Shown here: positions 35,252 to 45,017 of the stretch, one piece after another
Numbering within the stretch: the first letter of the stretch is position 1
Layout: every line of letters begins with the position of its first letter
Assembly (NCBI GenBank): GCA_036725605.1
Contig: DAIMDW010000009.1
Coordinates: 102,544 to 166,543, forward strand
DNA: 64,000 bases
Reading direction: 5' to 3'
Source of the DNA: CALBTQ01 sp036725605
GTDB taxonomy: Bacteria; Lernaellota; Lernaellaia; Lernaellales; Lernaellaceae
Notes under the pieces: generated by a model
The model's database searches: none
What the model saw: only the letters and a program-made list of their open reading frames with translations
What the model was told of the DNA's origin: nothing
Made by a program: the position numbers and the translations under genes

Positions 35252-35553
35252 TTTTTCAACCCATCCTGAAAATTAAAAACCATTTGTCTGTACGGACAAT
35301 ATCAATACATATTTCAAGTGTGATTGATTGCTTATAAATATCATTTATCGCCGTTTAGTACAATAATATATTGTTGATTATGGTATTAAATATTACACTA
35401 CTGATCCACACAATTAGGCTAGATTATTAGGAAAAAATGCCGATCTTCGCTTCGATTGAACTTCTGCACCCTCCGCCAACTCGCCACTTATAACTAATAA
35501 CTTATAACTATCAAGTTCCCGGCCCCCCGCCAGGAGGGCCGGGAGAAACTTGG
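35252..35553. other. AT-rich gap, no gene seen; GC hairpin at its right end
   Basis: About 300 bases without a credible gene, AT-rich to about 35500. At 35518-35525 and 35536-35543 lies a perfect 8-bp stem CCCGGCCC/GGGCCGGG, ten bases after the stop of the minus-strand lipoprotein gene. It could terminate that transcript although no T-run follows. Confidence 0.5.
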
Positions 35554-36183
<630 letters not shown>

Positions 36184-36451
36184 CGCATCTCCTATGCTCG
36201 CAGCTCACGAGGAGCTTGCGCTCGCGGCCGGCATCGTCCCCCGCCGGCAGCCAACCTCCATGTCGCGTTCACTTTAGCACACCGGGCGGGAAACACAACA
36301 TATTTTTCATGAAAGAATCGGCGACGGCTCACGCCCCGTTTTTCGCGTTCCCGCCGTTTTTCCGCCGCCGGCCGCCGTATTTGACATCGGCCGCCGTGCT
36401 GACTATCCTTTGACCCCCGCGCCAAATGGGGAGCGGGAAAGGAGCGTGTCG

Positions 36452-37378
36452 ATGTCCGTCATTTTCGGTCCGGTGGTCAGCCGTCGACTCGGGTACAGCC
36501 TGGGCGTGGACGTGGTCCCGTCCGGCGAAAAGACCTGTACGCTCGACTGCATCTACTGCCAGGCCGGACGCACGGTCAAGCAGACGATCGACCGGCGCGA
36601 GTACATCCCGACCGCGGGCATCCTTAAAGAGATCGACGCCATGCTGCCGATGAAGGATATTCACTTCATCACCTTTTCCGGTTCGGGCGAGCCGACGCTG
36701 CATAAAAAACTGGGGCAGATCATCCAGCGCATCAAAGCGCGCACGCGCACGCCGGTGGCGGTGATCACCAACGGCACGCTGATGGACCGGCCCGACGTGC
36801 GCCGGGATCTGGCGCTGGCCGACCTGGTCGTGCCCAGCCTCGACGCGGTGACGCCCGAGGTCTTCGCGAAGATCAACCGCCCGCACCCCTCGCTGCGCAT
36901 CGACAACATCATTAAAGGCATGGCCCAGTTCCGCCGCGAGTACAAAGGCGAAATCTGGGTCGAGGTGCTGCTGGTCAAGGGCGTGAACGACGACGTGGAC
37001 GAACTGATGCGCATCAACGAGGCGTTGACGCAGATCGATCCGCACCGCGTTCATCTCAACACCGTCACCCGGCCGCCCGCCGAAACCGACGCCCTGCCGC
37101 TCGACGAGCAGGAAATGCAGCGCATCGCGGGCATCTTCGGCCCCAAGGCGACGGTGATCGGCGTGGCTTCGCACAAGGACAAACGCCACGGCGCGACCAA
37201 TTTGGAAGATGGCGTGGTCGAGCTCGTCAAACGGCGGGGCATCACCGCGGGCGACCTGGTCGAGGGCCTGGGCATGCATCGCGACGTCGCCCAGGACGTA
37301 CTGGACAAACTGGTGCAAGCCAACAAAATAAAGAAAGTGTCGCACGGCGGCGTGACCTATTACCGCGAGTATTATTAA
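36452..37378 (+). CDS. Radical SAM protein (COG0731-type Fe-S oxidoreductase)
   Basis: 308 residues from the ATG at 36452 (GGAAAGGAG upstream). The signature GPVVSRRLGYSLGVDVVP is followed by the radical SAM cluster CTLDCIYCQAG (Cys-x3-Cys-x2-Cys), the SAM-binding TFSGSGEPTLH, and later VEVLLVKGVND. The last 70 residues form a winged-helix-like domain (ITAGDLVEGLGMHRDVAQDV). Proteins of this group are related to wyosine-synthesis radical enzymes but their bacterial role is not settled. Transcribed in the same direction as the regulator gene 60 bases downstream. Confidence 0.9.
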   Translation: MSVIFGPVVSRRLGYSLGVDVVPSGEKTCTLDCIYCQAGRTVKQTIDRREYIPTAGILKEIDAMLPMKDIHFITFSGSGEPTLHKKLGQIIQRIKARTRTPVAVITNGTLMDRPDVRRDLALADLVVPSLDAVTPEVFAKINRPHPSLRIDNIIKGMAQFRREYKGEIWVEVLLVKGVNDDVDELMRINEALTQIDPHRVHLNTVTRPPAETDALPLDEQEMQRIAGIFGPKATVIGVASHKDKRHGATNLEDGVVELVKRRGITAGDLVEGLGMHRDVAQDVLDKLVQANKIKKVSHGGVTYYREYY

Positions 37379-37438
37379 TGCTTTGCTCACGGTCACAATG
37401 ACCGTATCATGTTGTATTGGGGTTAAGGCGGAGCAAGC

Positions 37439-39205
37439 GTGAAACGCAAGTTAGTGTTGATCATCGAATTCGAACAACAGGAAGCCATGCGGCTGGCCAC
37501 GTTCCTGGAGCGCGGCGGCTATGAGGCGATCGTGGCCAATACCGGCGCACGCGGGCTGGATCTTTTTTTTAGCCGCCTGCCCGATCTGATTTTCGTCAAT
37601 CTGCTCATGCCCGACCTACAGGGCATCGACCTGATCCGCCGCATCCGCTCGCGCGAGGAAGGGGCCAAACTGCCGATCGTGGCCATCAGCCAGATCTCCG
37701 GCGGCTCGATCACCGCCCGGCAATTCGGCGCCAACGAACTGGTCACCAAACCGATCAATCCCGGTGAGGGTCTGGAACTCGTGCAGCGCATCCTGGGCGT
37801 CGCCTCGCACACCGAGTCGCCCACGGAAATGCGCGAACGCCGGGCCAAGACGCAAATCCGCTACGACAAGGACTCCAAGGGCATTCCCGAACGCGGCATC
37901 TTCAAGCGCCTGCCCTTCCACCAGTTGCTCTCGCGCATCTTCCGCCGGCACAGCAACGGCGAACTGATGGTCGAAGACGAGCTGGGCGCGATCCGACTGG
38001 GCTTCCAGGACGGCCTGCCGGTGCTCGTCGAGGCCGAAGGCTTCGCCCGCCGGCTCGCCCGCGACGGCCTGATCTCCAGCCGCGAAGCCCAAATCATCCG
38101 CCGGCGCGCCACGGCCGAAGGCATTTCGCTGCAGGCGGCGGCGCGGCAACTGCAACTGATCGAAACCGACATCCTGGAAGACGCGATCCGCGGTTTCGGC
38201 TACCGGGTGATGCGCGACCTGGCGCGGCCCAACGGCGGCCGCTTCCAATGGACCGAAAAATCCGTCATCCCCGACGTGCCGCTCGACCCGAGCGTGGTCA
38301 TCTCGCTGGCGGTCAAACGCCACTTCCCGTTGGAGAAAATCAACGAGTCGCTTTCGGCCAAGGGGCGGATGAACAAACCGATGTACCTCGCCGACGATCC
38401 GTCGCGCCTGCCCGACCTGGCCAAACGCGCGGCGATCAGCGAGGTCGTGGAAAGCACCAAACGCGGCATGACCCTGCGGGCGCTGGTCAACAGTTCGTCG
38501 ACGCCCAACGTCGAACTGCTGCGCGCCGCGTATGCGCTGGGCCTGCTGCACATCATCACGTTCGATCCGGCCGAGGCCTGGACGCCGGCCAAAGACGGAC
38601 AGGACGAACCGCCGCCGATCGATCTGGGCGAAGTGATCGATTCCTTCGAGGACGTCGACGAACTGCTCGACGAACCGGAAACCGAAGAGACGATCGAGCC
38701 GCCCGTCGAGGAACCGGCGTTCACCATGGAGCCGATCACCGCGATCCTGCAACGGCCCGAAGGCCTCGACGACGTCGAGGACGACAACGGCATCGAAAGC
38801 GTGCCGGAAGACGCGGTGCTCACCGACGATCAACTGCTGCGCCTGGGCAAAAAGCTGCTCAGCGACAAACACTACAGCAAAGCGCAACGCTGCTTCGACG
38901 AGCTGCTGGCCCGCCGGGGCGATGAGGCGCGGCTGCTGCGCTTCTTCGCCGGGGCCGTGGCGCGCAACCGGTTTATCGATCCGTACGACCGGCTGCTCAC
39001 CTCGGTCGACGCCATCCGCCGCGGGCTGGTGCTCGAACCGCACAACGCCGAACTGCGGTTGGAACTCTCGCGCATCCTGCACAGCGCCGGGCACGTCGAT
39101 CTGGCCAAGGAAGAACTGCGCCGCCAATTGCAACTGACGCCCAACGACGAAAAGATCCAATCGGCGTTGCGTTCGCTCGAACGCCGCGAGCGTCGCGCCG
39201 GCTGA
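37439..39205 (+). CDS. Receiver-like / PATAN (DUF4388) / TPR regulatory protein
   Basis: 588 residues from a GTG. Residues 1-115 have the receiver fold (KLVLIIEFEQQEAMRLATFL, LMPDLQGIDLIRRIRS, VTKPINPGE with Lys104), but the phospho-accepting Asp is Asn54 in FVNLLMPD. Residues about 150-260 look like a PATAN/DUF4388 domain (GIFKRLPFHQLLSRIFRRHS, ELMVEDELGAIRLGFQDG), known from gliding and type IV pilus-related regulators. An acidic linker follows, then TPR-like helices from about 470. Likely a phosphorylation-independent scaffold protein. A spermidine-synthase-like gene follows four bases after the stop. Confidence 0.85.
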   Translation: MKRKLVLIIEFEQQEAMRLATFLERGGYEAIVANTGARGLDLFFSRLPDLIFVNLLMPDLQGIDLIRRIRSREEGAKLPIVAISQISGGSITARQFGANELVTKPINPGEGLELVQRILGVASHTESPTEMRERRAKTQIRYDKDSKGIPERGIFKRLPFHQLLSRIFRRHSNGELMVEDELGAIRLGFQDGLPVLVEAEGFARRLARDGLISSREAQIIRRRATAEGISLQAAARQLQLIETDILEDAIRGFGYRVMRDLARPNGGRFQWTEKSVIPDVPLDPSVVISLAVKRHFPLEKINESLSAKGRMNKPMYLADDPSRLPDLAKRAAISEVVESTKRGMTLRALVNSSSTPNVELLRAAYALGLLHIITFDPAEAWTPAKDGQDEPPPIDLGEVIDSFEDVDELLDEPETEETIEPPVEEPAFTMEPITAILQRPEGLDDVEDDNGIESVPEDAVLTDDQLLRLGKKLLSDKHYSKAQRCFDELLARRGDEARLLRFFAGAVARNRFIDPYDRLLTSVDAIRRGLVLEPHNAELRLELSRILHSAGHVDLAKEELRRQLQLTPNDEKIQSALRSLERRERRAG

Positions 39206-39209
39206 TTCC

Positions 39210-39899
39210 ATGCACATCGTCTATACGGAAATCGACCGCGAGCCCACGCCCCTGGGCGTGCTTACCCTGCGCCGCTACGAAGCCGAAACCGGCGAAAGCG
39301 GTTACGAGATTCTCATCGACGGCAACTTCCTGATGGCCTCGCACGGCGCGCACAGCGAAGCGGGTATGGCCGCCATGGCCCACGAAATGCTGGCGCGCCC
39401 GGCGCACCAGCTGCGCGTGCTGGTCGGCGGCCTGGGCGCGGGCCACACCTTGCGCGCGGCGCTGGATCTGCCGGGCGTGACCGAGGTCGTCGTCGCGGAA
39501 ATCGGCGCGAAGGTCGTGGAGTGGAACCGCGCGTACTTCGCGGCGGTCAACGGCCACGCGGTGGACGATCCGCGTGTGACCGTGCGCGTCGCCGATCTCG
39601 CCGACGTGCTGCGCGATTCGCCGAACGCCTTCGACCTGTTGCTGCTGGACGTGGACAACGGTCCCGGCTGGCTGGCCGCGCCGGGCAACGCCGCGCTGTA
39701 TGAATCCTCGGGCGTACTTACCTGCCGCGACGCCCTGCGCCCCGGCGGCGTGCTGGCCGTGTGGAGCCCGCAGCCCAACCCCACGTTTTATGCCACGCTG
39801 CAAACGATCTTCCCCGCCGCCGAACAGATCGACACCACGTCGCTGGGCAAGCCGCTGGGCGAGCCGGGCGACACCGTCTACCGCGCCGTCAAACGCTGA
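39210..39899 (+). CDS. Spermidine synthase-like protein
   Basis: 229 residues. Rossmann-type fold of the spermidine synthase family: LIDGNFLMASHG at the front, VLVGGLGAGHTLRAALDLPG as the nucleotide-binding loop, VVVAEIGAKVVEWN, and FDLLLLDVDNGPGWL. The length is shorter than a true SpeE, and the usual gatekeeper residues are not obvious, so polyamine synthesis is not assured; it may be a methyltransferase of the same fold. It follows the regulator gene after four bases and is probably co-transcribed. Confidence 0.8.
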   Translation: MHIVYTEIDREPTPLGVLTLRRYEAETGESGYEILIDGNFLMASHGAHSEAGMAAMAHEMLARPAHQLRVLVGGLGAGHTLRAALDLPGVTEVVVAEIGAKVVEWNRAYFAAVNGHAVDDPRVTVRVADLADVLRDSPNAFDLLLLDVDNGPGWLAAPGNAALYESSGVLTCRDALRPGGVLAVWSPQPNPTFYATLQTIFPAAEQIDTTSLGKPLGEPGDTVYRAVKR

Positions 39900-39911
39900 G
39901 CGCTTATTCTT

Positions 39912-40472
39912 TTATTGTTTTGCTTGATAGCCTAAAGCCACCTCGTGCAGCGGCGGACATTCGTCGCGCACCATCGACCAGACCTCCATATCCACCGGCC
40001 GATCGCCGAACCGGTACGCGTGGCGCATGACGCCCTCGGCAGTGAACCCGGCTTTTTCCGCGATGCGCCGGCTGGCCGGATTGGTCGTGTTGAAGCACAC
40101 CTGCACGCGCAGGATCTCCTTGGTGTGAAACAGGTAGGCGGCGATCAGGCGGACGACCTCGGTGCCATAACCCTTGCCCCAATCGTCCGCGCGCAGAATG
40201 CGCCCGCCGACCTCCAACCCTTTGACGTACATCGTGGTCGGGAAATAAGCGAACCAACCGACGATGCTTTCGCTCTTGTCCAGCACGGCGAAGCTGCCGG
40301 TGGTCTCGCCGAGCATGCCGTTTTCCGCATGCATCTTTTTCAACTCATGCAGCGTGCGAAAACGAAAGGGCAGATGCGGACCCAATTGCGAATAATCGTT
40401 AATGTGACGAACGATGATCGGCAGGTCCTCTTCGGATACCGGACGCAGGGAAATCAGTTTGCCGGACAACAT
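39912..40472 (-). CDS. GNAT family N-acetyltransferase (RimJ/RimL-like)
   Basis: 186 residues with the GNAT plan: LISLRPVSEEDLPIIVRHIN at the start, a middle strand FAVLDKSESIVGWFAYF, the acetyl-CoA site RADDWGKGYGTEVVRLIAAY (motif A, Gly-x-Gly), and NTTNPASRRIAEKAGFTAEG. RimL-like members acetylate protein N-termini or small amines; the acceptor here is unknown. It lies 18 bases downstream of mnmE on the same strand. Confidence 0.9.
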   Translation of the reverse strand: MLSGKLISLRPVSEEDLPIIVRHINDYSQLGPHLPFRFRTLHELKKMHAENGMLGETTGSFAVLDKSESIVGWFAYFPTTMYVKGLEVGGRILRADDWGKGYGTEVVRLIAAYLFHTKEILRVQVCFNTTNPASRRIAEKAGFTAEGVMRHAYRFGDRPVDMEVWSMVRDECPPLHEVALGYQAKQ

Positions 40473-40490
40473 CGGCGTTCTCCTCCAAAA

Positions 40491-41843
40491 TTATTTGCCA
40501 ACACAGAAACGTGAAAAAATCGCGTCGAGCACCTGGTCGGTGGTCGTTTCGCCGACGATCGCGGCCAGGGCGTCGGCGGCCTCGCGCAACTCGAAGGCGG
40601 CCAGCTCGAAATCGCGCCCGTTGCCCGCGACCGCGCGCGCCGCCTGCAACCGCGCCGCCGCGCGCTGGATCAACTCACGCTGGCGCACCGAGGCCAGCAA
40701 CGCCTCGCCGCCCGCTTCGCCCGCGCCCAGCATTTCGACGATCCGCGCAATGAGCGCCTCGACGCCCGCGCCGGTTTTCGCGCTGAGCGCCAGGCCCGGA
40801 AAATCCTCGTCGGGCGCGCTCACGTCGGCCTTGTTCCACGTCACGATCGTCCGCGCCGGATCCAACGCGGCGAGGTGTTCGTCGTCGGCGGCGCAGCGAC
40901 CGTTCGTTCCGTCGACCAGATACACGGCCAGGTCGGCCCCGGCGATCGTCTCGCGCGCCAGGTCGACGCCCTGCCGTTCGATCTCGTGCTCGGTGTGCCG
41001 CAACCCGGCGGTGTCGATCAGCCGCACCGGCACGCCGGCGAGCACGATCTCGGCCTCGATCAGGTCGCGCGTGGTCCCCGCCGTTTCGTGCACCAACGCC
41101 CGCCGCGCGCCGGCCAGCCGGTTGAGCAGGCTCGACTTGCCGGCGTTGGGCCGTCCGGCCAGCGCAACCACCGCCCCTTGCGCCAGGGCGCGGGCGCGGG
41201 TGTGTCCGGCGATCAGCGCGGCGACCACCTCGTCCGCCCGGTCGATCAGCCCGACGATCTCCGCCGGATCGATCGCCCCCAGGTCCTGATCGGGAAAATC
41301 GATGTCGGCCTCGCACAGCGCCAGCGCCTCGGCCAGCAGATCGCGCAGACGATCGACCTTGTCCGAGAGCGCGCCGGTCAGGCGACGATGCGCCGCGCGC
41401 GCCGCGACCAGGCTCTTGGCGTGAATCAACTCGGCGACCGCCTCGGCCTGCGACAGATCGAGCCGCCCCGACAAAAAAGCGCGCCGCGTGAATTCGCCCG
41501 GTTCGGCGATGCGCGCGCCGCCGGCCAGCATCGCGTCCAGCGCCGCCTCGACGATCACCGGTCCGCCGTGCAGGTGAAACTCGACGACCGCCTCGCCCGT
41601 GTAGCTGCCGCTGGGCGGAAAATACACGAACAACACCTGGTCCAGCGGCTCGCCCGCCGCGTCCAGCAGATGCCCGAGAATCATCGTGCGCGGCGCAAGG
41701 TCATCGGCCGCCTTTTGCGGACGAAACAGGCGTCGGCCGATCTCCAGCGCGTCGGGCCCCGACAGGCGCACCAGGGCCACGCCCGCCGGCCCGCGGGCCG
41801 ACGAGAGAGCGGCGATGGTGTCGCGTTGCGTCGGTAACGGCAT
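40491..41843 (-). CDS. mnmE: tRNA modification GTPase MnmE
   Basis: 450 residues from the ATG at 41843, where the standard start PLPTQRDTIAALSSARGPAG begins. The folate-binding N-terminal domain, helical domain and inserted GTPase domain are all present: G1 AGRPNAGKSSLLN, G3 DTAGLRHTE, G4 TWNKAD. It ends in FCVGK, the family's C-terminal Cys motif. With MnmG it places carboxymethylaminomethyl groups on U34 of tRNAs. It is divergent from rsmG, 64 bases apart. mnmG is not in the window. Confidence 0.96.
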   Translation of the reverse strand: MPLPTQRDTIAALSSARGPAGVALVRLSGPDALEIGRRLFRPQKAADDLAPRTMILGHLLDAAGEPLDQVLFVYFPPSGSYTGEAVVEFHLHGGPVIVEAALDAMLAGGARIAEPGEFTRRAFLSGRLDLSQAEAVAELIHAKSLVAARAAHRRLTGALSDKVDRLRDLLAEALALCEADIDFPDQDLGAIDPAEIVGLIDRADEVVAALIAGHTRARALAQGAVVALAGRPNAGKSSLLNRLAGARRALVHETAGTTRDLIEAEIVLAGVPVRLIDTAGLRHTEHEIERQGVDLARETIAGADLAVYLVDGTNGRCAADDEHLAALDPARTIVTWNKADVSAPDEDFPGLALSAKTGAGVEALIARIVEMLGAGEAGGEALLASVRQRELIQRAAARLQAARAVAGNGRDFELAAFELREAADALAAIVGETTTDQVLDAIFSRFCVGK

Positions 41844-41907
41844 GCGCCTACTGTGCCCGAAGCGATAGCGCTTGCCAAGATCCTTTCCCGGCGATAGAAC
41901 ACGGCGC

Positions 41908-42519
41908 ATGGACTTTTTCGCCGCCTATTCGCGCCACGCCGCCGCGACCGGCCTGCCGCTCGACCGCCGCGAGATCCTCGCGGTCTGGTACGAACTGCTG
42001 GTCAAGTGGAACCGGCGCATCAACCTCACGCGCGTGGACGCGCCCGAGGACGCCGTGGCCTATCATCTGGCCGATTGCGTGCCGCTGGCCCGGTCTCTCG
42101 CGAGCGGCGAGACGCTGCTGGACATCGGTTCGGGCGCGGGCGTGCCGGGGCTGATCGTCGCCGCGCTGCGCGAGGATGTGACGGTCGTCTGCGCGGAATC
42201 GACCGCGAAAAAAGCGGCCTTCCTGACCCAGGCGGCGCAGGCGATGAAGCTGCCGAATGTGCGCGTTCATCACGGCCGCGCCGAGCAAATGACCGAGCGT
42301 TTCGACACGATTACCGCCCGCGCCGTGGCCAAACCCGGCGAGCTGGCGCAACGCTTCGGACATCTGCTGATCGAGGGCGGAAAATTGGCGGTTTTCGCGG
42401 CGGAAAAAACGGGCGCGACGCCGCCGCCCGGTTGGCGGCAACTAAACGAAATATCATACGATCTTCCCGCCGGTCACGGCGCGAGGTCGTTGTTCATTTT
42501 TGTAACGGCAAAAAAATGA
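41908..42519 (+). CDS. rsmG: 16S rRNA (guanine-N7) methyltransferase RsmG
   Basis: 203 residues from the ATG at 41908; the frame runs further up but that part overlaps the mnmE promoter region. Diagnostic segments: WYELLVKWNRRINLTRVDAP, HLADCVPLARSL, the SAM-binding LLDIGSGAGVPGLIVAAL, and ITARAVAKPGELAQRF. It methylates G527 of 16S rRNA. The start has a poor ribosome binding site. Followed by a bidirectional hairpin that includes the stop codon, then parA. Confidence 0.94.
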   Translation: MDFFAAYSRHAAATGLPLDRREILAVWYELLVKWNRRINLTRVDAPEDAVAYHLADCVPLARSLASGETLLDIGSGAGVPGLIVAALREDVTVVCAESTAKKAAFLTQAAQAMKLPNVRVHHGRAEQMTERFDTITARAVAKPGELAQRFGHLLIEGGKLAVFAAEKTGATPPPGWRQLNEISYDLPAGHGARSLFIFVTAKK

Positions 42520-42535
42520 ATGGCGATTCATTTTT
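42512..42535. terminator. Bidirectional hairpin at the end of rsmG
   Basis: Perfect 10-bp stem AAAAATGAAT (42512-42521)/ATTCATTTTT (42526-42535) with loop GGCG. It overlaps the rsmG stop codon and separates rsmG from parA. Confidence 0.75.
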
Positions 42536-42655
42536 ACCCTTGTTATCCGATGGCGGATCTGCTAAAAGGGGCTGCCTTTGTATTGAATTTCCTTTCTGTA
42601 GGTTGATCAGCTCCGGCTCTTGTCAGGCGGCCATCGGCGAGCGATCGAGGTTGTG

Positions 42656-43462
42656 ATGGGTGGCATATTAGCCGTCGCCAATCAAAAGGGCGGAGTGGGT
42701 AAAACCACGACCGCCGTAAGCCTGGCCGCCGCGATGGCGATGGCGGGCCGCAAGGTGTTGCTGGTGGACATGGATCCGCAGGGCAACGCCAGCAGCGGCC
42801 TGGGCATCGATCGCGCCACGCTGACTCGGCACGTGTATCAGGTTTTGATCGACGGATTGGACATCCACGAAGTTCTTCAGCCGACATCGATCAAATCTCT
42901 TTCGCTGGCGCCGGCGGCGCGCGATCTGACCGGGGCCGAGGTCGAACTGGGAGAACGGCCCGAGTGGGAATACGCGCTGGCCGATCGCCTGCGGCCGATC
43001 AGCAAGGAATTCGACGTGGTGCTGATCGACTGCCCGCCGAGCCTGGGCCGGCTGACCGTCAATTCGATGGTCGCCAGCGACGGCGTGCTGGTGCCGCTGC
43101 AAAGCGAGTACTACGCGATGGAAGGGCTCAGCGAACTGGTCGCGACGATCGAGTCGATTCGGGCGGGACTCAACCCGAATCTGGTGCTGGCCGGGATCAT
43201 CCTGACGATGTACGACGGGCGCACCAACCTGGCCAAGCAGATCGAACAGGAAATACGGTCTCACTTCGGTGAGTTGGTCTTTCAAACGGTAATACCCCGC
43301 AGCGTGCGATTGGCCGAAGCGCCCAGTCACGGCATGCCGATCATGCTCTACGACATTCGCTCGGCCGGCGCGGGGGCGTACCTGGATTTGAGTCGCGAAC
43401 TGTTACGGCGCTATCGCTTTAGCGCGCCGGCCCACAACCAAGAGGCGACAACGACGACATGA
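42656..43462 (+). CDS. parA: Chromosome partition ATPase ParA (Soj)
   Basis: 268 residues from the ATG at 42656, which lies five bases after GAGG. Deviant Walker A motif NQKGGVGKTTTAVSL is at the N-terminus, Walker A' LLVDMDPQGNASSGLG follows, and VLIDCPPSLGRLTVN is Walker B. ParA binds DNA non-specifically as an ATP dimer and moves ParB-parS complexes. It overlaps parB by four bases. No canonical parS palindrome was noticed in the window, though a full scan was not possible. Confidence 0.96.
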   Translation: MGGILAVANQKGGVGKTTTAVSLAAAMAMAGRKVLLVDMDPQGNASSGLGIDRATLTRHVYQVLIDGLDIHEVLQPTSIKSLSLAPAARDLTGAEVELGERPEWEYALADRLRPISKEFDVVLIDCPPSLGRLTVNSMVASDGVLVPLQSEYYAMEGLSELVATIESIRAGLNPNLVLAGIILTMYDGRTNLAKQIEQEIRSHFGELVFQTVIPRSVRLAEAPSHGMPIMLYDIRSAGAGAYLDLSRELLRRYRFSAPAHNQEATTTT

Positions 43463-44355
43463 CGAGCAAGCGCAAAGGATTGGGCAAAGGATTCGGCGCA
43501 CTGGTCGACCCGAACCGCGGCCGCGAGCTGGCCGCGCCGGTGCTGAAAAGCGAATTGAGCGCGGGCGATTCCTTCTCTTGTCCGATCGGCAAGATCGCGC
43601 CCAACCCGCACCAGCCGCGCACCCGGTTCGACCAGGAGGCCCTGGCCGCGCTGGCCATCAGCATCAAGCGCGACGGCATTCTTCAGCCGCTGGCGGTGCG
43701 CCGCGACGGCAAGCAGAGCGACCGCTACGAATTGATCGCCGGCGAACGCCGGTTGCGCGCGGCCAAAAAGGCCGGGCTGAGCGAAGTGCCCTGCATCCTC
43801 ATCGAGACCGACGAGGAAGGGCTGAGCCTGCTGGCGCTGGTCGAAAACCTGATGCGCGAGAATCTGAACATTCTCGACGAGGCCGAAGCGTACCAGGAGC
43901 TGATCGACTCGTTCGACCTGACGCAGCAGCAGATCGCCGAACGCGTCGGCCGCAGCCGCGAGCATGTGGCCAACACCTTGCGGCTGCTCAAGCTGCCCGA
44001 AATGGTCCGCGCCTACATCGCCGGCGGCGAACTGAGCGCCGGACACGGCCGGGCGATTCTGGCCCTGGACGACGACGTCGAGCGCATCGCCCTGGCGCAG
44101 GAAGTGCTGGCGCGCCAACTGAGCGTGCGTGAAACCGAAGCGCTGGTGAAAAAGACCGCGCGGGCGATCAAGCAGCTCAAGGCGCACCAGCCGCCCAAGC
44201 ACAAGGAGCATCCGTACGGGCATCTGGCCGATACGTTGCGCGAACGACTGGGCACGAAAGTGTCGCTCAAAGGCGGCAAGCAAAAGGGAACGGTGGAGAT
44301 CCACTATTTCTCGGAAGAGGAACTGACGCGGATCATCGATTTGCTGACCTCATGA
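43459..44355 (+). CDS. parB: Chromosome partition protein ParB (Spo0J)
   Basis: 298 residues. Starts RKGLGKGFGALVDPNRGREL, has IAPNPHQPRTRFDQEAL, the CTP-binding GERRLRAAKKAG and LVENLMRENLN boxes, and the helix-turn-helix TQQQIAERVGRSREHVAN. The C-terminal dimerisation domain ends at DLLTS. ParB loads at parS as a CTP-driven clamp. Coupled to parA (ATGA overlap). A bactofilin gene follows after 76 bases, as in Myxococcus-like bacteria where bactofilin scaffolds position the ParABS system. Confidence 0.96.
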   Translation: MTSKRKGLGKGFGALVDPNRGRELAAPVLKSELSAGDSFSCPIGKIAPNPHQPRTRFDQEALAALAISIKRDGILQPLAVRRDGKQSDRYELIAGERRLRAAKKAGLSEVPCILIETDEEGLSLLALVENLMRENLNILDEAEAYQELIDSFDLTQQQIAERVGRSREHVANTLRLLKLPEMVRAYIAGGELSAGHGRAILALDDDVERIALAQEVLARQLSVRETEALVKKTARAIKQLKAHQPPKHKEHPYGHLADTLRERLGTKVSLKGGKQKGTVEIHYFSEEELTRIIDLLTS

Positions 44356-44431
44356 CGCGACAAGTCATGCTCTTGACAATTTTGGCTGCATAAGTTACCG
44401 AAAAGCGGCCAATAAAATAGGGGTTAGGCTC

Positions 44432-44947
44432 ATGCTGGGAAGGAAAGACCGCGAGGAGACCACCCACGAGCCGCAATTTGTGGCCGGGTCTCAGGCCAAG
44501 GAGGAAAAAAGGATGATCGACGATAAGGACTTGGGCGCCAAGCAGCCCAACACCTTCATCGGAAAAGGCAGTGAGTTTGTCGGTAAACTGACGTTCGACG
44601 GGACCGTGCGCATCGACGGCAAAATCGACGGGGAAATTTTCTCCCGCGGCACGTTGATCATCGGCCCCGGCGCGGATGTGGCCGCGAAAATCCAGGTGGA
44701 TACCGTGATCATTTCCGGCACGGTGCGCGGCAACATCACTTCGGCTAAGAAGATCGAAATGCGGGCTCCGGGAAAACTGTACGGCAACATTAAAACTCCG
44801 GTAATCATTATCGAGGAAGGCGTGATCTTCGAGGGCAACTGCAAGATGGAAAACATCGAAGCGCCCGAGAAATCGACAGGCGAACTGCGCCTGCGTCAAC
44901 CGGATAAAAAAGGCGCCGACGACAGCTCAGATTCACACGACAGCTAG
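44432..44947 (+). CDS. Bactofilin (polymer-forming cytoskeletal protein)
   Basis: 171 residues. From about residue 40 it is a regular right-handed beta-helix with repeats such as FVGKLTFDGTVRIDGKIDGE, GADVAAKIQVDTVIISGTVRG and GKLYGNIKTPVIIIEEGVIF, the bactofilin core. The N-terminus is short and charged. A second start (ATG at 44513) has a much better AAGGAGG site and would leave 144 residues; either is possible. Bactofilins form membrane-linked filaments without nucleotides. Position after parB supports a role in chromosome positioning. Confidence 0.92.
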   Translation: MLGRKDREETTHEPQFVAGSQAKEEKRMIDDKDLGAKQPNTFIGKGSEFVGKLTFDGTVRIDGKIDGEIFSRGTLIIGPGADVAAKIQVDTVIISGTVRGNITSAKKIEMRAPGKLYGNIKTPVIIIEEGVIFEGNCKMENIEAPEKSTGELRLRQPDKKGADDSSDSHDS

Positions 44948-44969
44948 CGATCGGCGAACGGCCGATCGC
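44947..44969. other. Strong inverted repeat between bactofilin and antiporter genes
   Basis: Nine-base perfect stem GCGATCGGC/GCCGATCGC with a five-base loop, starting at the bactofilin stop codon. No T-run follows, so it may be an mRNA-stabilising or protein-binding element and not a terminator. Confidence 0.5.
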
Positions 44970-45017
44970 ACGTGATGCAAAGTTAGCAGCCTCTCAAACG
45001 CGAAAGTTGGGCGAGCC

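Noticed and set aside
44960..44980. Possible parS site near parB
   Set aside because: GCACGTGATG lacks the TGTTTC/GAAACA arms of parS; the palindrome there is a plain hairpin.
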